From: Paraflavitalea sp. CAU 1676
GTDB taxonomy: Bacteria > Bacteroidota > Bacteroidia > Chitinophagales > Chitinophagaceae
DNA length: 64,000 nucleotides
Assembly (NCBI RefSeq): GCF_029223285.1
Contig: NZ_JARHUJ010000005.1
Location: forward strand, 1-64,000
Direction of reading: 5' to 3'
Part shown: positions 1 through 7,824 of the stretch, piece by piece
Layout: the number at the start of each line of letters is the position of its first letter
Position numbering within the stretch: position 1 is the first letter of the stretch
The notes under the pieces: generated by a model
Told to the model about the DNA's origin: nothing
The model's database searches: none
The model's input: only the letters and a program-made list of their open reading frames with translations
Translations under genes and position numbers: made by a program

Positions 1-130
1 TTTTTTTCTGCGATTCTGAAAACCGGTAACTCTCACGGCTTTCGGATCCTGTTACCTTTTTGACCATATGCTCCATAAATGTCGTGTTTTATGGAAACTG
101 TATAGCTATTTTGGTAAAGGACACCCTGCC

Positions 131-190
131 AAAAAGTAACTAAATGGCACCGAAAGTCACTAAATGCCACGGAATGCCACGGGTTGCACC
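131..190. repeat. 10-bp periodic degenerate repeat upstream of the first gene
   Basis: Six consecutive decamers resemble one another, most ending in CAC: TAAATGGCAC, CGAAAGTCAC, TAAATGCCAC, GGAATGCCAC and neighbours. At the 20-bp scale positions 133-152 and 153-172 are near copies. The whole 1-245 stretch otherwise holds no convincing gene. The period is close to one helical turn. The function is unknown. Confidence 0.6.
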
Positions 191-245
191 CAATGGTGCT
201 CTTCATCGTAGGCCTTTGCAGTAACTTTAAGTAAAATCCAACGTT

Positions 246-800
246 ATGGCAAGACTTACCTCCATTCCGCCCTTTGTTGGCACCATCGGGCCTGTGACGG
301 TGTATATGATGTATGAAAGATATTTTATCCGCACACGCAGTTCTTTGACCGCAGAAAGAGTGAAAACTGATCCGGTGTTCGCGAAGACCATGCAATATGC
401 CGATCTGTTGGGAAAGGCTTCAACCATTGCCTCCGGGTTGTATACAATGGTTCCTCTACATCGTAAAAGCAAAGCACTCTTTAACGCCATCACCGGTGAG
501 GTAATGACCTGGATGAAATACCAGTGGACGAAGCATGAGATCGTTGAATACCTGACCGTCCGATATGCTGACTGTGGTGCTTTGGAAAAGCAGTATCCTG
601 TAACCAGTCTGCGGGCAAATGCCCGTTCGCAGTCTGCACGTTTACGGCATGGTGTAGCCGGCCATGTTAAGAAGAAGCCAGCAAAGCGCGGCTCGTTCGA
701 CCTGCGTGCCTGGCAGCTGCACGATAAAAAGTTCCGGCGGGAATACAACCGAACATTCCATGAATATACCTGGAATAAAGAAGCCATAGCCCCTGGCTGA
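246..800 (+). CDS. Conserved hypothetical protein, small basic Bacteroidota family
   Basis: A 184-residue basic protein starting MARLTSIPPFVGTIGPVTVY, with no signal peptide or membrane segment. Its layout (N-terminal MAR..G..G..TVY, then a 'SSLTAERVKTDPVFAKTM' stretch near residues 33-50) matches, from memory, a group of short Bacteroidota proteins often seen near mobile or phage-like DNA. That family link is recollection, not a search. A long reading frame lies antiparallel, but the plus-strand protein has the recognisable family pattern. It stands alone, convergent with the cysteine-metabolism gene and preceded by a 10-bp periodic repeat. I cannot assign a function. Confidence 0.7.
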   Translation: MARLTSIPPFVGTIGPVTVYMMYERYFIRTRSSLTAERVKTDPVFAKTMQYADLLGKASTIASGLYTMVPLHRKSKALFNAITGEVMTWMKYQWTKHEIVEYLTVRYADCGALEKQYPVTSLRANARSQSARLRHGVAGHVKKKPAKRGSFDLRAWQLHDKKFRREYNRTFHEYTWNKEAIAPG

Positions 801-841
801 TTGATCAGGTAAGGACTATGGCTGTATAAAGTTGTTGGAAA

Positions 842-2203
842 TTAGTTGCCGAGTGCCTGAATTACATCGTACTTGGTCACGATATGAAAGTGGCCTGCAT
901 CATCCTTGCTCAAAACCGCACCATTGTCTTTATTGATCAGCGTGCGCAATTTCTCGATCGGCGTATTGAATTCCACTACAGGGAAAGCTGGTTCCATTAC
1001 ACTCTCAACAGAGGCATTCTTGATGTCGGGATTCGAAAATACCTTTTGGAATAAACCACTTTCACTGATGGCGCCAATAGGGCCATTGCCGTTCACTACA
1101 GGAATGTGCTCGATATCATGTTTGCGCATCAGTTCTACCGCATCGGCTACGGTATGCTTCGGTTCAACGGTAACCAGCTTCTGTTTGGCCGGACGCCCAT
1201 TCACGATGTCCTTAAAGGTCTTCACATCGAGGAAGCCTCTTTCCATCATCCACTGGTCGTTGTAGATCTTACCTACATAACGGCTGCCATGGTCATGGAA
1301 GATGCAAACCACCAGGTCATCTTTCTTCAATTTGTCCTTCAGTTGCATAAGTCCCTGCAGGCAGCTGCCGGCGCTGTATCCGCAAAACAAACCTTCTTCT
1401 TTGGCAATGCGACGGGCCATTACAGCGCCATCTTTATCGGTTACCTGTTCAAAATAATCGATCACACTCATATCGTAGTTCTCCGGCACAAAGTCTTCCC
1501 CAAAACCTTCGGAAATATAGGGATGCACTTCGCCCATGTCGACCTCGCCGGTACGGAAGTACTTCGTGAGCAAGGAACCATACACGTCGATGGCCCATAT
1601 TTGAATATTGGGGTTCTTCTCTTTCAGGTACATGGCTGTGCCGGTAACCGTACCACCGGTGCCGGCGGTGCATACCAGGTGTGTGATCTTGCCATCGGTT
1701 TGTTCCCAAATCTCGGGGCCGGTGGTTTCATAATGCGCCAGGCGGTTGGCCAGGTTATCATACTGGTTGCAATGGAATGAGTTCGGGATCTCTTTGGCGA
1801 GCCGGCGGGCAATGGAATAATAGGAGCGCGGATCATCGGGCTCTACATTCGTGGGGCAAACGATCACCTCTGCGCCTACCGCCTTGAGGATATCCATCTT
1901 CTCTTTCGATTGCTTATCGGTTGTCGTAAAAATACATTTGTACCCCTTTACACAGGCGGCCAGTGCCAGGCCCATGCCGGTATTGCCGCTGGTGCACTCG
2001 ATAATAGTGCCGCCAGGCTTCAGTTTTCCTTCTTTTTCGGCTACTTCGATCATTTTCAAAGCCATGCGGTCTTTGATGGAGTTGCCGGGGTTAAAATAGT
2101 CCACTTTAGCGAGTACGGTAGCAGGCAGGTCTTTGGTGATCTTGTTCAGCTTGATCAATGGCGTATTGCCAATCGTTTCCAGTATGTTGTTCTTGATATC
2201 CAT
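842..2203 (-). CDS. Cystathionine beta-synthase-type PLP enzyme with C-terminal CBS pair
   Basis: This is a PLP-dependent beta-replacement enzyme, 453 residues. Lys44 in NSIKDR is the expected Schiff-base lysine. SGNTG (72-76) and GTGGT (181-185) are the substrate and phosphate loops. Residues about 335-453 form two CBS motifs (HTVADAVELMRKHDIEHIPV, then VESVMEPAFPVVEF), as in cystathionine beta-synthase. The likely reaction joins serine (or O-acetylserine) with homocysteine or sulfide in the cytoplasm; cysteine synthase activity cannot be excluded. The CBS pair suggests allosteric control. A good Bacteroidota promoter lies 19 bp upstream. It is monocistronic and convergent with the 246-800 gene. 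Confidence 0.9.
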   Translation of the reverse strand: MDIKNNILETIGNTPLIKLNKITKDLPATVLAKVDYFNPGNSIKDRMALKMIEVAEKEGKLKPGGTIIECTSGNTGMGLALAACVKGYKCIFTTTDKQSKEKMDILKAVGAEVIVCPTNVEPDDPRSYYSIARRLAKEIPNSFHCNQYDNLANRLAHYETTGPEIWEQTDGKITHLVCTAGTGGTVTGTAMYLKEKNPNIQIWAIDVYGSLLTKYFRTGEVDMGEVHPYISEGFGEDFVPENYDMSVIDYFEQVTDKDGAVMARRIAKEEGLFCGYSAGSCLQGLMQLKDKLKKDDLVVCIFHDHGSRYVGKIYNDQWMMERGFLDVKTFKDIVNGRPAKQKLVTVEPKHTVADAVELMRKHDIEHIPVVNGNGPIGAISESGLFQKVFSNPDIKNASVESVMEPAFPVVEFNTPIEKLRTLINKDNGAVLSKDDAGHFHIVTKYDVIQALGN

Positions 2204-2221
2204 TACTGTTGTTTATAATAG

Positions 2222-2254
2222 CAAAGGTACGGAATAGGGGCGAGGGGCAGCAAA
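2222..2254 (-). promoter_or_regulatory. Promoter of the cystathionine beta-synthase-type gene
   Basis: On the minus strand TTTG (2254-2251), a 21-bp spacer and TACCTTTG (2229-2222) match the Bacteroidota primary sigma consensus TTTG/TTG...TAnnTTTG. The start codon follows 18 bp further on. Confidence 0.65.
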
Positions 2255-2285
2255 CTGTCGCTGATTGTTAAAATTTGCCAGGTAC

Positions 2286-2316
2286 TTGCGCCTGCCTTTG
2301 TCACGCATTAAATTTG
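2286..2316 (+). promoter_or_regulatory. Promoter of the alpha/beta hydrolase
   Basis: TTG (2286-2288), a 20-bp spacer and TAAATTTG (2309-2316) fit the Bacteroidota consensus. The GTG start is at 2345. The divergent promoter at 2222-2254 lies back to back with it. Confidence 0.55.
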
Positions 2317-2344
2317 TATTATTCTTTAAGATTAAAAGACAAGC

Positions 2345-2986
2345 GTGAAAGCCTATTTTATCAGTGGTATGGCCGCCGACGAGCGGGTATTCAAATACGT
2401 TCGGTTGCCGGATGGATGTGAGATCGTTCACCTCACCTGGATCAAACCACAAAAGGATGAATCGCTAACCTCCTATGCGGAACGTATGACGGAACGGATC
2501 GATCAAAGCCAACCATTCGCATTGGTCGGGTTATCGTTCGGCGGCATGCTCGTTACCGAGATCGCCAAGCAAACCAATCCGCTTAAAACTATACTCATCT
2601 CCAGTATACCATTATCGGCACACCTACCCCGCTATTTCCGGGTAGCCGCTACGTTGCGCTTGCATAAAATAGTGCCTATAAGATTAGTCAAGATCGCTGC
2701 CCGTCTAAAGCGATTCATCACCAATGAAACTTCGGAAGATAAAAAGCTGCTTTGGGAGATCATTAACAGCAGTGATCCCGCCTTTATCCGCTGGAGCATG
2801 AACGCGGTGCTGAGCTGGAAGAACGAAGTGCTGCCGCCTTCTGTAGTACAAATTCACGGTACGCGCGATGAAGTGTTGCCGGTCAGGTACACGAAGCCCA
2901 CACATATAATCCCCCGGGGCGGACACCTGCTCGTCATGAGCCGTCCGCAGGAAGTGAATGCCCTGTTGCAACAGTGCCTGGCATAA
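2345..2986 (+). CDS. Small alpha/beta-hydrolase
   Basis: A 213-residue cytoplasmic hydrolase. GLSFGG (62-67) is the nucleophile elbow with Ser64. Asp175 in HGTRDEVLP and His194 in RGGHLLVM complete a plausible catalytic triad. The cap region (about 90-150) is short and helical. The start is GTG, which places the protein 28 bp after a TAAATTTG box; no ATG occurs earlier in frame. The substrate cannot be predicted. It is divergent from the cystathionine beta-synthase-type gene and appears monocistronic. Confidence 0.8.
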   Translation: MKAYFISGMAADERVFKYVRLPDGCEIVHLTWIKPQKDESLTSYAERMTERIDQSQPFALVGLSFGGMLVTEIAKQTNPLKTILISSIPLSAHLPRYFRVAATLRLHKIVPIRLVKIAARLKRFITNETSEDKKLLWEIINSSDPAFIRWSMNAVLSWKNEVLPPSVVQIHGTRDEVLPVRYTKPTHIIPRGGHLLVMSRPQEVNALLQQCLA

Positions 2987-3301
2987 GCTCGTAAATAATC
3001 ATAAAAACATTGGAAAAGCGGCCGCTTTGATGCGATGGTGCTATGCGATCAGGGTACAGCAAGTGCCTTGAATCACTGCTTTTTGTGATGTGTGCAGGAC
3101 TAATCGTTGCTGTTGATAAAACAAAATTTTTCCTTTCATTCCTTCACTTACATTTGCTGCCCGATTTTGGATGGGATCAGGCGAAGTAAACGCGTCAAAA
3201 ATGGGATGTAGAAGATATGGCAACCACCATGTCCAAAGCCCATAAATAATGACTTACTTTGTTCTCCCGGCACGGTTCGGAATAAACAACTGTATCAGAC
3301 C
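2987..3301. other. Intergenic region before tex
   Basis: No credible gene. TACATTTG at 3149-3156 fits the -7 box, and TACTTTG at 3255-3261 (one base short of consensus) lies 40 bp before the tex start. Either could start the tex transcript; the distal one would leave a leader of about 140 bases with no recognised riboswitch. Confidence 0.4.
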
Positions 3302-5593
3302 ATGGAATTAAAGTACACACAGAAGATCGCAGAAAAGCTAAGCCTTACACTGAAACAGATTACCAATATCCACGATCTGCAGGCAGAAGGCGCCACCATC
3401 CCCTTTATGGCACGTTACCGTAAAGAGGCCACCAACAACCTTGATGAGGTAGCCATTGGCAATGTGGTGGAGCAGATCACTTATTTCAATGAGCTCGATA
3501 AGCGCAAAGAAACCGTACTCAAGACCATCGACGGACTTGGCAAGCTGACGCCGGAACTGAAAGAGCGCATCGAGAATTGCTACGACGCTACCGAACTGGA
3601 AGATATTTACCTCCCCTATAAACCCAAACGTAAAACCAGGGCTACCCAGGCCATCGAAAAAGGATTGGAGCCACTCGCTAAGTTGCTCTTCGAACAAGGC
3701 GCCGAAGATCCGGGTACTGAAGCCAACAAATTCCTGAACGACCAGGTAAAAGACACCAAGGAAGCCCTGCAGGGCGCCCGCGATATCATCGCAGAGTGGG
3801 TATCAGAACATGAGCAGGCACGTAACAAAGTACGCCAGCTGTTCACCGAAACCGCTGTATTCACGGCGAAAGTGCTCTCCAGCAAAAAAGAAGAAGAGGA
3901 AGCGCAGAAATACCGTGATTATTTCGAGTTCAACGAGCCCCTTTCTCAAAGCCCCTCTCACCGGGTACTGGCCATTCGCCGCGGTGAAAAAGAAGGATAC
4001 CTGGTCATGGACATCAACATCGATAAGCAAACTGCTGTCGATGAGCTGGACAGGATCTTTATCAAGTCGTCCAATCCCAATAGTGCTGAAGTAAAGAAAG
4101 CGATCGATGACAGTTTCGATCGCCTCCTGAAATCTTCTATAGAAAACGAATTCCGCCTCGTCAGCAAGAACAAGGCCGATGAGGAAGCGATACATGTATT
4201 TACCGAAAACCTGCGTCAGTTGCTGTTGGCTTCGCCGCTCGGTTCGAAGAAAGTACTGGCCCTCGACCCCGGTTTCCGTACCGGTTGTAAGGTAGTATGC
4301 CTCGATGCACAGGGCAACCTGGTGTACAATGGCGTCATCTATCCGCATCCGCCGCAGAACGAATGGTCGAAGAGTGAAGCCGAAGTAAAGTTCCTGGTCG
4401 ACAAGTTTGGCATCGAAGCCATCGGCGTAGGTAACGGTACAGCCGGCCGCGAAACCGAACAACTGGTTCGTGGCATCGACTTCGGCCGGCCGGTAAGTGT
4501 GTTCCAGGTTAATGAAAGCGGCGCCTCTATCTATTCCGCCTCGGAAGTGGCCCGTGAAGAATTCCCCGATCAGGATGTAACCGTGCGTGGTGCCGTAAGC
4601 ATTGGCCGCCGCCTCCTCGATCCATTGAGCGAATTGGTAAAGATCGATCCCAAATCCATTGGTGTAGGTCAGTACCAGCACGATGTGAACCAGACCAAGC
4701 TGAAGGATGCCCTCGACAGGGTAGTGGAAAGCGCCGTGAACTTTGTGGGCGTGGACGTAAACACCGCCTCCAAGCACCTCCTGTTGTATGTATCGGGTCT
4801 CAGCAATACACTGGCAAAGAATATCGTGGAATACCGTGCCAAGAACGGAGCCTTCAAATCGCGCGAAGAGCTGAAGAAAGTGCCCATGATGGGACCAAAG
4901 ACTTTCGAACAGTGTGCGGGCTTCTTACGTATACCCGGTGCTTCCAATCCGCTCGATAACTCATCGGTACACCCGGAGAGTTACTTCGTGGTAGAGCAAA
5001 TGGCAAAAGACCTGCAGGCATCGCTTGAAGACCTCATCAAACAATCCGAACTGCGCAAGAAGATCAATAAGAAGCAATACATCAGCGAAACCATCGGTGA
5101 GTTCACCATCGGCGATATCCTCAAAGAACTGGAAAAGCCCGGTCGTGATCCCCGTGCTCCGATCGAGGAGTTCCGTTTCGACGATACCATCAAGACGATC
5201 GAAGATGTGAAACCCGGTATGACGGTGCCTGGCATCGTAACCAATATCACCAATTTCGGTGCGTTTGTCGATATCGGAGTAAAACAGGATGGATTGGTGC
5301 ATATCTCTCAATTGAGCAACACCTATGTGTCCGATCCTAATGAAGTGATCAAGCTGAACCAGAAGGTAACGGTCACTGTTACTGAAGTGGATGTGGCCCG
5401 CAAGCGTATCGCCCTCACCATGCGCGATCAACAAAAAAGTGGCGGTCAGCAACAGGGACGCCAGCAACAAGGTGGTGGCAACAGGCCCGGCGGCAACAAA
5501 CCAGATGCCAATAAGGGCCAGTCTAAGAAACAAGAGCCCCTCAATCCATTCCAGGCCAAATTGATGGAACTGAAGAAGAAGTTCAAAGACTAA
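3302..5593 (+). CDS. tex: Tex family S1 RNA-binding protein
   Basis: A 763-residue Tex/YqgF-type nucleic-acid-binding protein, associated in other bacteria with transcription and RNA metabolism. In order: an N-terminal helical part (1-300), a YqgF-like RNase-H fold starting near VLALDPGFRTG (about 318-445), helix-hairpin-helix elements (about 490-560, e.g. FKSREELKKVPMMGPKTF), and a C-terminal S1 domain (about 640-710; VTNITNFGAFVDIGV, DGLVHISQLS). It ends with a Gln/Gly-rich low-complexity tail and a basic end, common in Bacteroidota homologues. Length is normal for the family. It is monocistronic and followed by two strong hairpins. Confidence 0.95.
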   Translation: MELKYTQKIAEKLSLTLKQITNIHDLQAEGATIPFMARYRKEATNNLDEVAIGNVVEQITYFNELDKRKETVLKTIDGLGKLTPELKERIENCYDATELEDIYLPYKPKRKTRATQAIEKGLEPLAKLLFEQGAEDPGTEANKFLNDQVKDTKEALQGARDIIAEWVSEHEQARNKVRQLFTETAVFTAKVLSSKKEEEEAQKYRDYFEFNEPLSQSPSHRVLAIRRGEKEGYLVMDINIDKQTAVDELDRIFIKSSNPNSAEVKKAIDDSFDRLLKSSIENEFRLVSKNKADEEAIHVFTENLRQLLLASPLGSKKVLALDPGFRTGCKVVCLDAQGNLVYNGVIYPHPPQNEWSKSEAEVKFLVDKFGIEAIGVGNGTAGRETEQLVRGIDFGRPVSVFQVNESGASIYSASEVAREEFPDQDVTVRGAVSIGRRLLDPLSELVKIDPKSIGVGQYQHDVNQTKLKDALDRVVESAVNFVGVDVNTASKHLLLYVSGLSNTLAKNIVEYRAKNGAFKSREELKKVPMMGPKTFEQCAGFLRIPGASNPLDNSSVHPESYFVVEQMAKDLQASLEDLIKQSELRKKINKKQYISETIGEFTIGDILKELEKPGRDPRAPIEEFRFDDTIKTIEDVKPGMTVPGIVTNITNFGAFVDIGVKQDGLVHISQLSNTYVSDPNEVIKLNQKVTVTVTEVDVARKRIALTMRDQQKSGGQQQGRQQQGGGNRPGGNKPDANKGQSKKQEPLNPFQAKLMELKKKFKD

Positions 5594-5639
5594 GTAAGTT
5601 ATCTGGCAGTGCGGCTGAACACTGCTGATCACAATAGAT

Positions 5640-5705
5640 AAACGGCTGCCTCATCGATGAGGCGGCCGTTTGTATGTAAAAGCCCCTCCGAAGAATCGGA
5701 GGGGC
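5640..5705. terminator. Two consecutive terminator hairpins after tex
   Basis: Positions 5640-5671 form a long stem centred on TCATCGATGA with one G-T pair. Positions 5682-5705 form a perfect 10-bp stem, GCCCCTCCGA/TCGGAGGGGC with loop AGAA. T-tracts are short. They separate tex from the convergent anti-sigma gene and may work in both directions. Confidence 0.65.
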
Positions 5706-5851
5706 ATACCGGAACATAGTGATAAGTTGATCACCATGTAGCAGGGCAGGCCATAAGCATACCCTGCTGCATGAATAGGGTATCACGCAGTCCGCAGCGT
5801 TTGACTATAAAAGAAGATGTATTTACGTTAAGTGGTGTTGTTTCCCGAAGC

Positions 5852-6385
5852 CTATGTGTGGTTTTCGTGCAATTGCTTTTTCTTCTTACCGAGGTACATG
5901 TCGAGCAATACCAGCCCCACTACCGCATTGATCATAATAAAGACACTGGTGTAGGCATTGTTGAACACCTTGCTGAAATCAAAACTGCTTACACGGTCTA
6001 TGTTGAAGGGAACCGACTGACTACCGCTTCCACCGCCACTTGTCCAGTTGATATGTCCAAAACCATAGATCAGGAAACCTACGATCATTAAGATGAAGAA
6101 GGAGAAAATGCCCCAGATAATACGCTTGTTGATATAAGACTGGGTAGCAGGGGCTATATGCAGTTTGGCGATATCTTCCATCACGTTCTGGGTGAAGCGC
6201 ATGGAGGGTTCATCCAGCTCCAGGCTCTTGCTCATCAATTGATGAACGTCCAGCAGTTCGCGGTATTTATTACGCCACTCGATATTGCGCTCGATGAGCT
6301 GCTCGATGGCCGACTTCTCCTCCGGTAGGGAAAGCCCGTCAATATAATCCCACAAACGCTCTTCAATGGATGGTTGCGTATTCAT
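5852..6385 (-). CDS. Putative membrane anti-sigma factor
   Basis: A 177-residue protein with a charged N-terminal cytoplasmic part (1-85; 'ERLWDYIDGLSLPEEKSAIEQLI' resembles the zinc-less anti-sigma domain often found next to ECF sigma genes), then membrane segments at about 88-110 (IIWGIFSFFILMIVGFLIYG) and 145-165 (SVFIMINAVVGLVLLDMYLG), with a Lys-rich C-terminus. It starts 16 bp after the stop of the ECF sigma gene on the same strand, so the two are co-transcribed. The role as sigma regulator is inferred from topology and position. Confidence 0.65.
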   Translation of the reverse strand: MNTQPSIEERLWDYIDGLSLPEEKSAIEQLIERNIEWRNKYRELLDVHQLMSKSLELDEPSMRFTQNVMEDIAKLHIAPATQSYINKRIIWGIFSFFILMIVGFLIYGFGHINWTSGGGSGSQSVPFNIDRVSSFDFSKVFNNAYTSVFIMINAVVGLVLLDMYLGKKKKQLHENHT

Positions 6386-6401
6386 ACTACTGCATTTTAG
6401 A

Positions 6402-6986
6402 TCAGTTCATAATGTCTTTTACTTCCTGTACAAAATGGGTCTCCATTTTTTCCTTGAGTCTTTGCCGCGCCCGGTGCAGGCGCACCTTAACGGTATTGGA
6501 TTCAAGTCCCATGATCTGCCCTATTTCTTCCAGGCTTTGTTCCCCCTGATAGAACAAGGTGATCAATTTGGCGTCGTCGGCACTTAAAAGCCGAATGGCC
6601 TTATTGACCATCTGTATTTTCGACTTCTGTTCTACCTGGTTGGCCCTGAATCCCGAATCCACACTGTCGGCCACCTCAAATACCTGTTCATTATCCAGCG
6701 AATGGGTGTCTAACTTCTTTTTACGCAGGAAAGTGATACAAGTGGTGGTCACAATGGTGTAAAGCCAGGTGCTGAACCGTGATTCGCCCCTGAAATCGGC
6801 CAGGCTTCGATAGGCTTTGATAAATACGTCCTGGGCAATTTCTTCGGCATCCTCCCGGTTGTTGGTGTACCGTAGCGTAATGGTGAAAACGAAATTCTGG
6901 TATCGTTTCACCAGGTCGGCATACAGCGATTGTTCACCACGCAGCACTCTGCTAATGATCTCATTATCATTCGTTCCGGTATTCAT
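6402..6986 (-). CDS. ECF-type sigma-70 factor
   Basis: A 194-residue extracytoplasmic-function sigma factor with only regions 2 and 4. Region 2 covers about residues 20-95 (DLVKRYQNFVFTITLRYTNN, EDAEEIAQDVFIKAYRSL, FSTWLYTIV) and region 4 about 125-185 (SLEEIGQIMGLESNTVKVRL is the helix-turn-helix). An upstream start at 7073 would add 29 residues without family character and place the promoter inside the gene, so ATG at 6986 is chosen. It heads an operon with the membrane protein at 5852. Its own promoter carries the same TGTAACC-N16/17-GTC motif as the divergent gene, which suggests autoregulation. Confidence 0.92.
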   Translation of the reverse strand: MNTGTNDNEIISRVLRGEQSLYADLVKRYQNFVFTITLRYTNNREDAEEIAQDVFIKAYRSLADFRGESRFSTWLYTIVTTTCITFLRKKKLDTHSLDNEQVFEVADSVDSGFRANQVEQKSKIQMVNKAIRLLSADDAKLITLFYQGEQSLEEIGQIMGLESNTVKVRLHRARQRLKEKMETHFVQEVKDIMN

Positions 6987-6993
6987 TGCTGCT

Positions 6994-7025
6994 AATAAGA
7001 CTACGTTCGGGTGGTTTTGGTTACA
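6994..7025 (-). promoter_or_regulatory. ECF-type promoter of the sigma factor operon
   Basis: Minus strand: TGTAACCA (7025-7018), 16-bp spacer, GTCTTATT (7001-6994). The sequence differs from TAnnTTTG promoters and resembles classic ECF recognition (-35 GTAAC, -10 GTC). The start codon is 7 bp beyond the -10 box. Confidence 0.65.
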
Positions 7026-7139
7026 GGGGCAAGGTAAGAAATTTAAAAGCCTGCCGGATTGGACCACCTGCATATATATGGAGTGCAGGTAAGGCGATGG
7101 ACGGAGGGGCCTGCAGGTAGAAAAATTTATGGCCCGGCC

Positions 7140-7171
7140 TGTAACCTGCCGGGGCCGGCGGTGGTCCTAGT
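7140..7171 (+). promoter_or_regulatory. ECF-type promoter, distal, for the DUF6249 gene
   Basis: TGTAACCT (7140-7147), 16-bp spacer, GTCCTAGT (7164-7171). Same elements and spacing as the two other ECF-type sites in this intergenic region. The -10 half is the weakest of the three. Confidence 0.45.
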
Positions 7172-7209
7172 TTATGTAACAGGCACTGAGAAAAAAACTT
7201 TCAAAAAGC

Positions 7210-7241
7210 TGTAACCCGGGTTCGAAAGCAGTAGTCTGATA
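7210..7241 (+). promoter_or_regulatory. ECF-type promoter, proximal, for the DUF6249 gene
   Basis: TGTAACCC (7210-7217), 16-bp spacer, GTCTGATA (7234-7241), followed 47 bp later by the ATG at 7289. It closely mirrors the sigma gene's own promoter on the other strand. Confidence 0.65.
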
Positions 7242-7288
7242 CAGAAAGAAACAAAACAAACCTTTTAAAACAATAAAAACTTTAAGCC

Positions 7289-7678
7289 ATGGATGAAGGT
7301 CAATTAGCGATACTTTGGTTGTTACTCAGCAGTTTAGCGCTCTTTTTAATGATATTTGGAATACGCTACCTGCGCAGCCGGGAAAATATGGCGATGATCG
7401 AAAAAGGGATGGATCCCAAGCTCAACCGTGCCCGCCCCGCTCCATTCGTGAACCTGAAATGGGGATTGCTCCTGGTTGGCGCCGGTGCAGGACTCCTGGT
7501 AGCTTACATCCTTTCAGAATATGTACTCTACCGCACCGACAAATGGGGCCACCACGATGACAATCCTGCCGTCTACTTTGCCCTGATCGCCATCGGCGGT
7601 GGTTTAGGACTCATCTCCTCCTACAAGATCGAGAAGAAAGAGCTCCTCGACCGGCCCGAAGATTACAAAGCCGCCTAG
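7289..7678 (+). CDS. DUF6249-type membrane protein
   Basis: A 129-residue protein with three predicted membrane segments: about 6-26 (LAILWLLLSSLALFLMIFGI), 56-76 (WGLLLVGAGAGLLVAYILSE) and 95-113 (AVYFALIAIGGGLGLISSY). The loop 'RSRENMAMIEKGMDP' is typical of the DUF6249 family, whose function is unknown. It is transcribed divergently from the ECF sigma operon and is preceded by two ECF-type promoters, so it is the most likely direct target of that sigma factor (inference). Membrane location fits an envelope-stress or envelope-sensing unit. Confidence 0.8.
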   Translation: MDEGQLAILWLLLSSLALFLMIFGIRYLRSRENMAMIEKGMDPKLNRARPAPFVNLKWGLLLVGAGAGLLVAYILSEYVLYRTDKWGHHDDNPAVYFALIAIGGGLGLISSYKIEKKELLDRPEDYKAA

Positions 7679-7773
7679 GCGCCGGTATAGCCAACAGAAA
7701 AAAAGGATCACACCAGTATAAGCCAATCGAAGAACAATCAATCAAAGGATAGTATCAGCCATCAGAAAAACAA

Positions 7774-7805
7774 AAAAGCAGCACCTCTTCAGAAGTGCTG
7801 CTTTT
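7774..7805. terminator. Bidirectional terminator
   Basis: Perfect 11-bp stem AAAAGCAGCAC (7774-7784) / GTGCTGCTTTT (7795-7805). A run of A before and of T after lets it serve both the DUF6249 gene and the convergent protease. Confidence 0.85.
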
Positions 7806-7824
7806 GTATTTTTAGCGGGTTCTC

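Noticed and set aside
33-395. 120-residue minus-strand frame at the window start
   Set aside because: It overlaps the periodic repeat and the 246-800 gene and shows no domain or signal.
227-787. 186-residue frame on the minus strand opposite the first gene
   Set aside because: The plus-strand protein at 246-800 has a recognisable family pattern; the minus-strand product does not and is a shadow.
3803-4777. 324-residue frame antiparallel to tex
   Set aside because: It lies wholly within the highly conserved tex gene; a long shadow due to codon bias.
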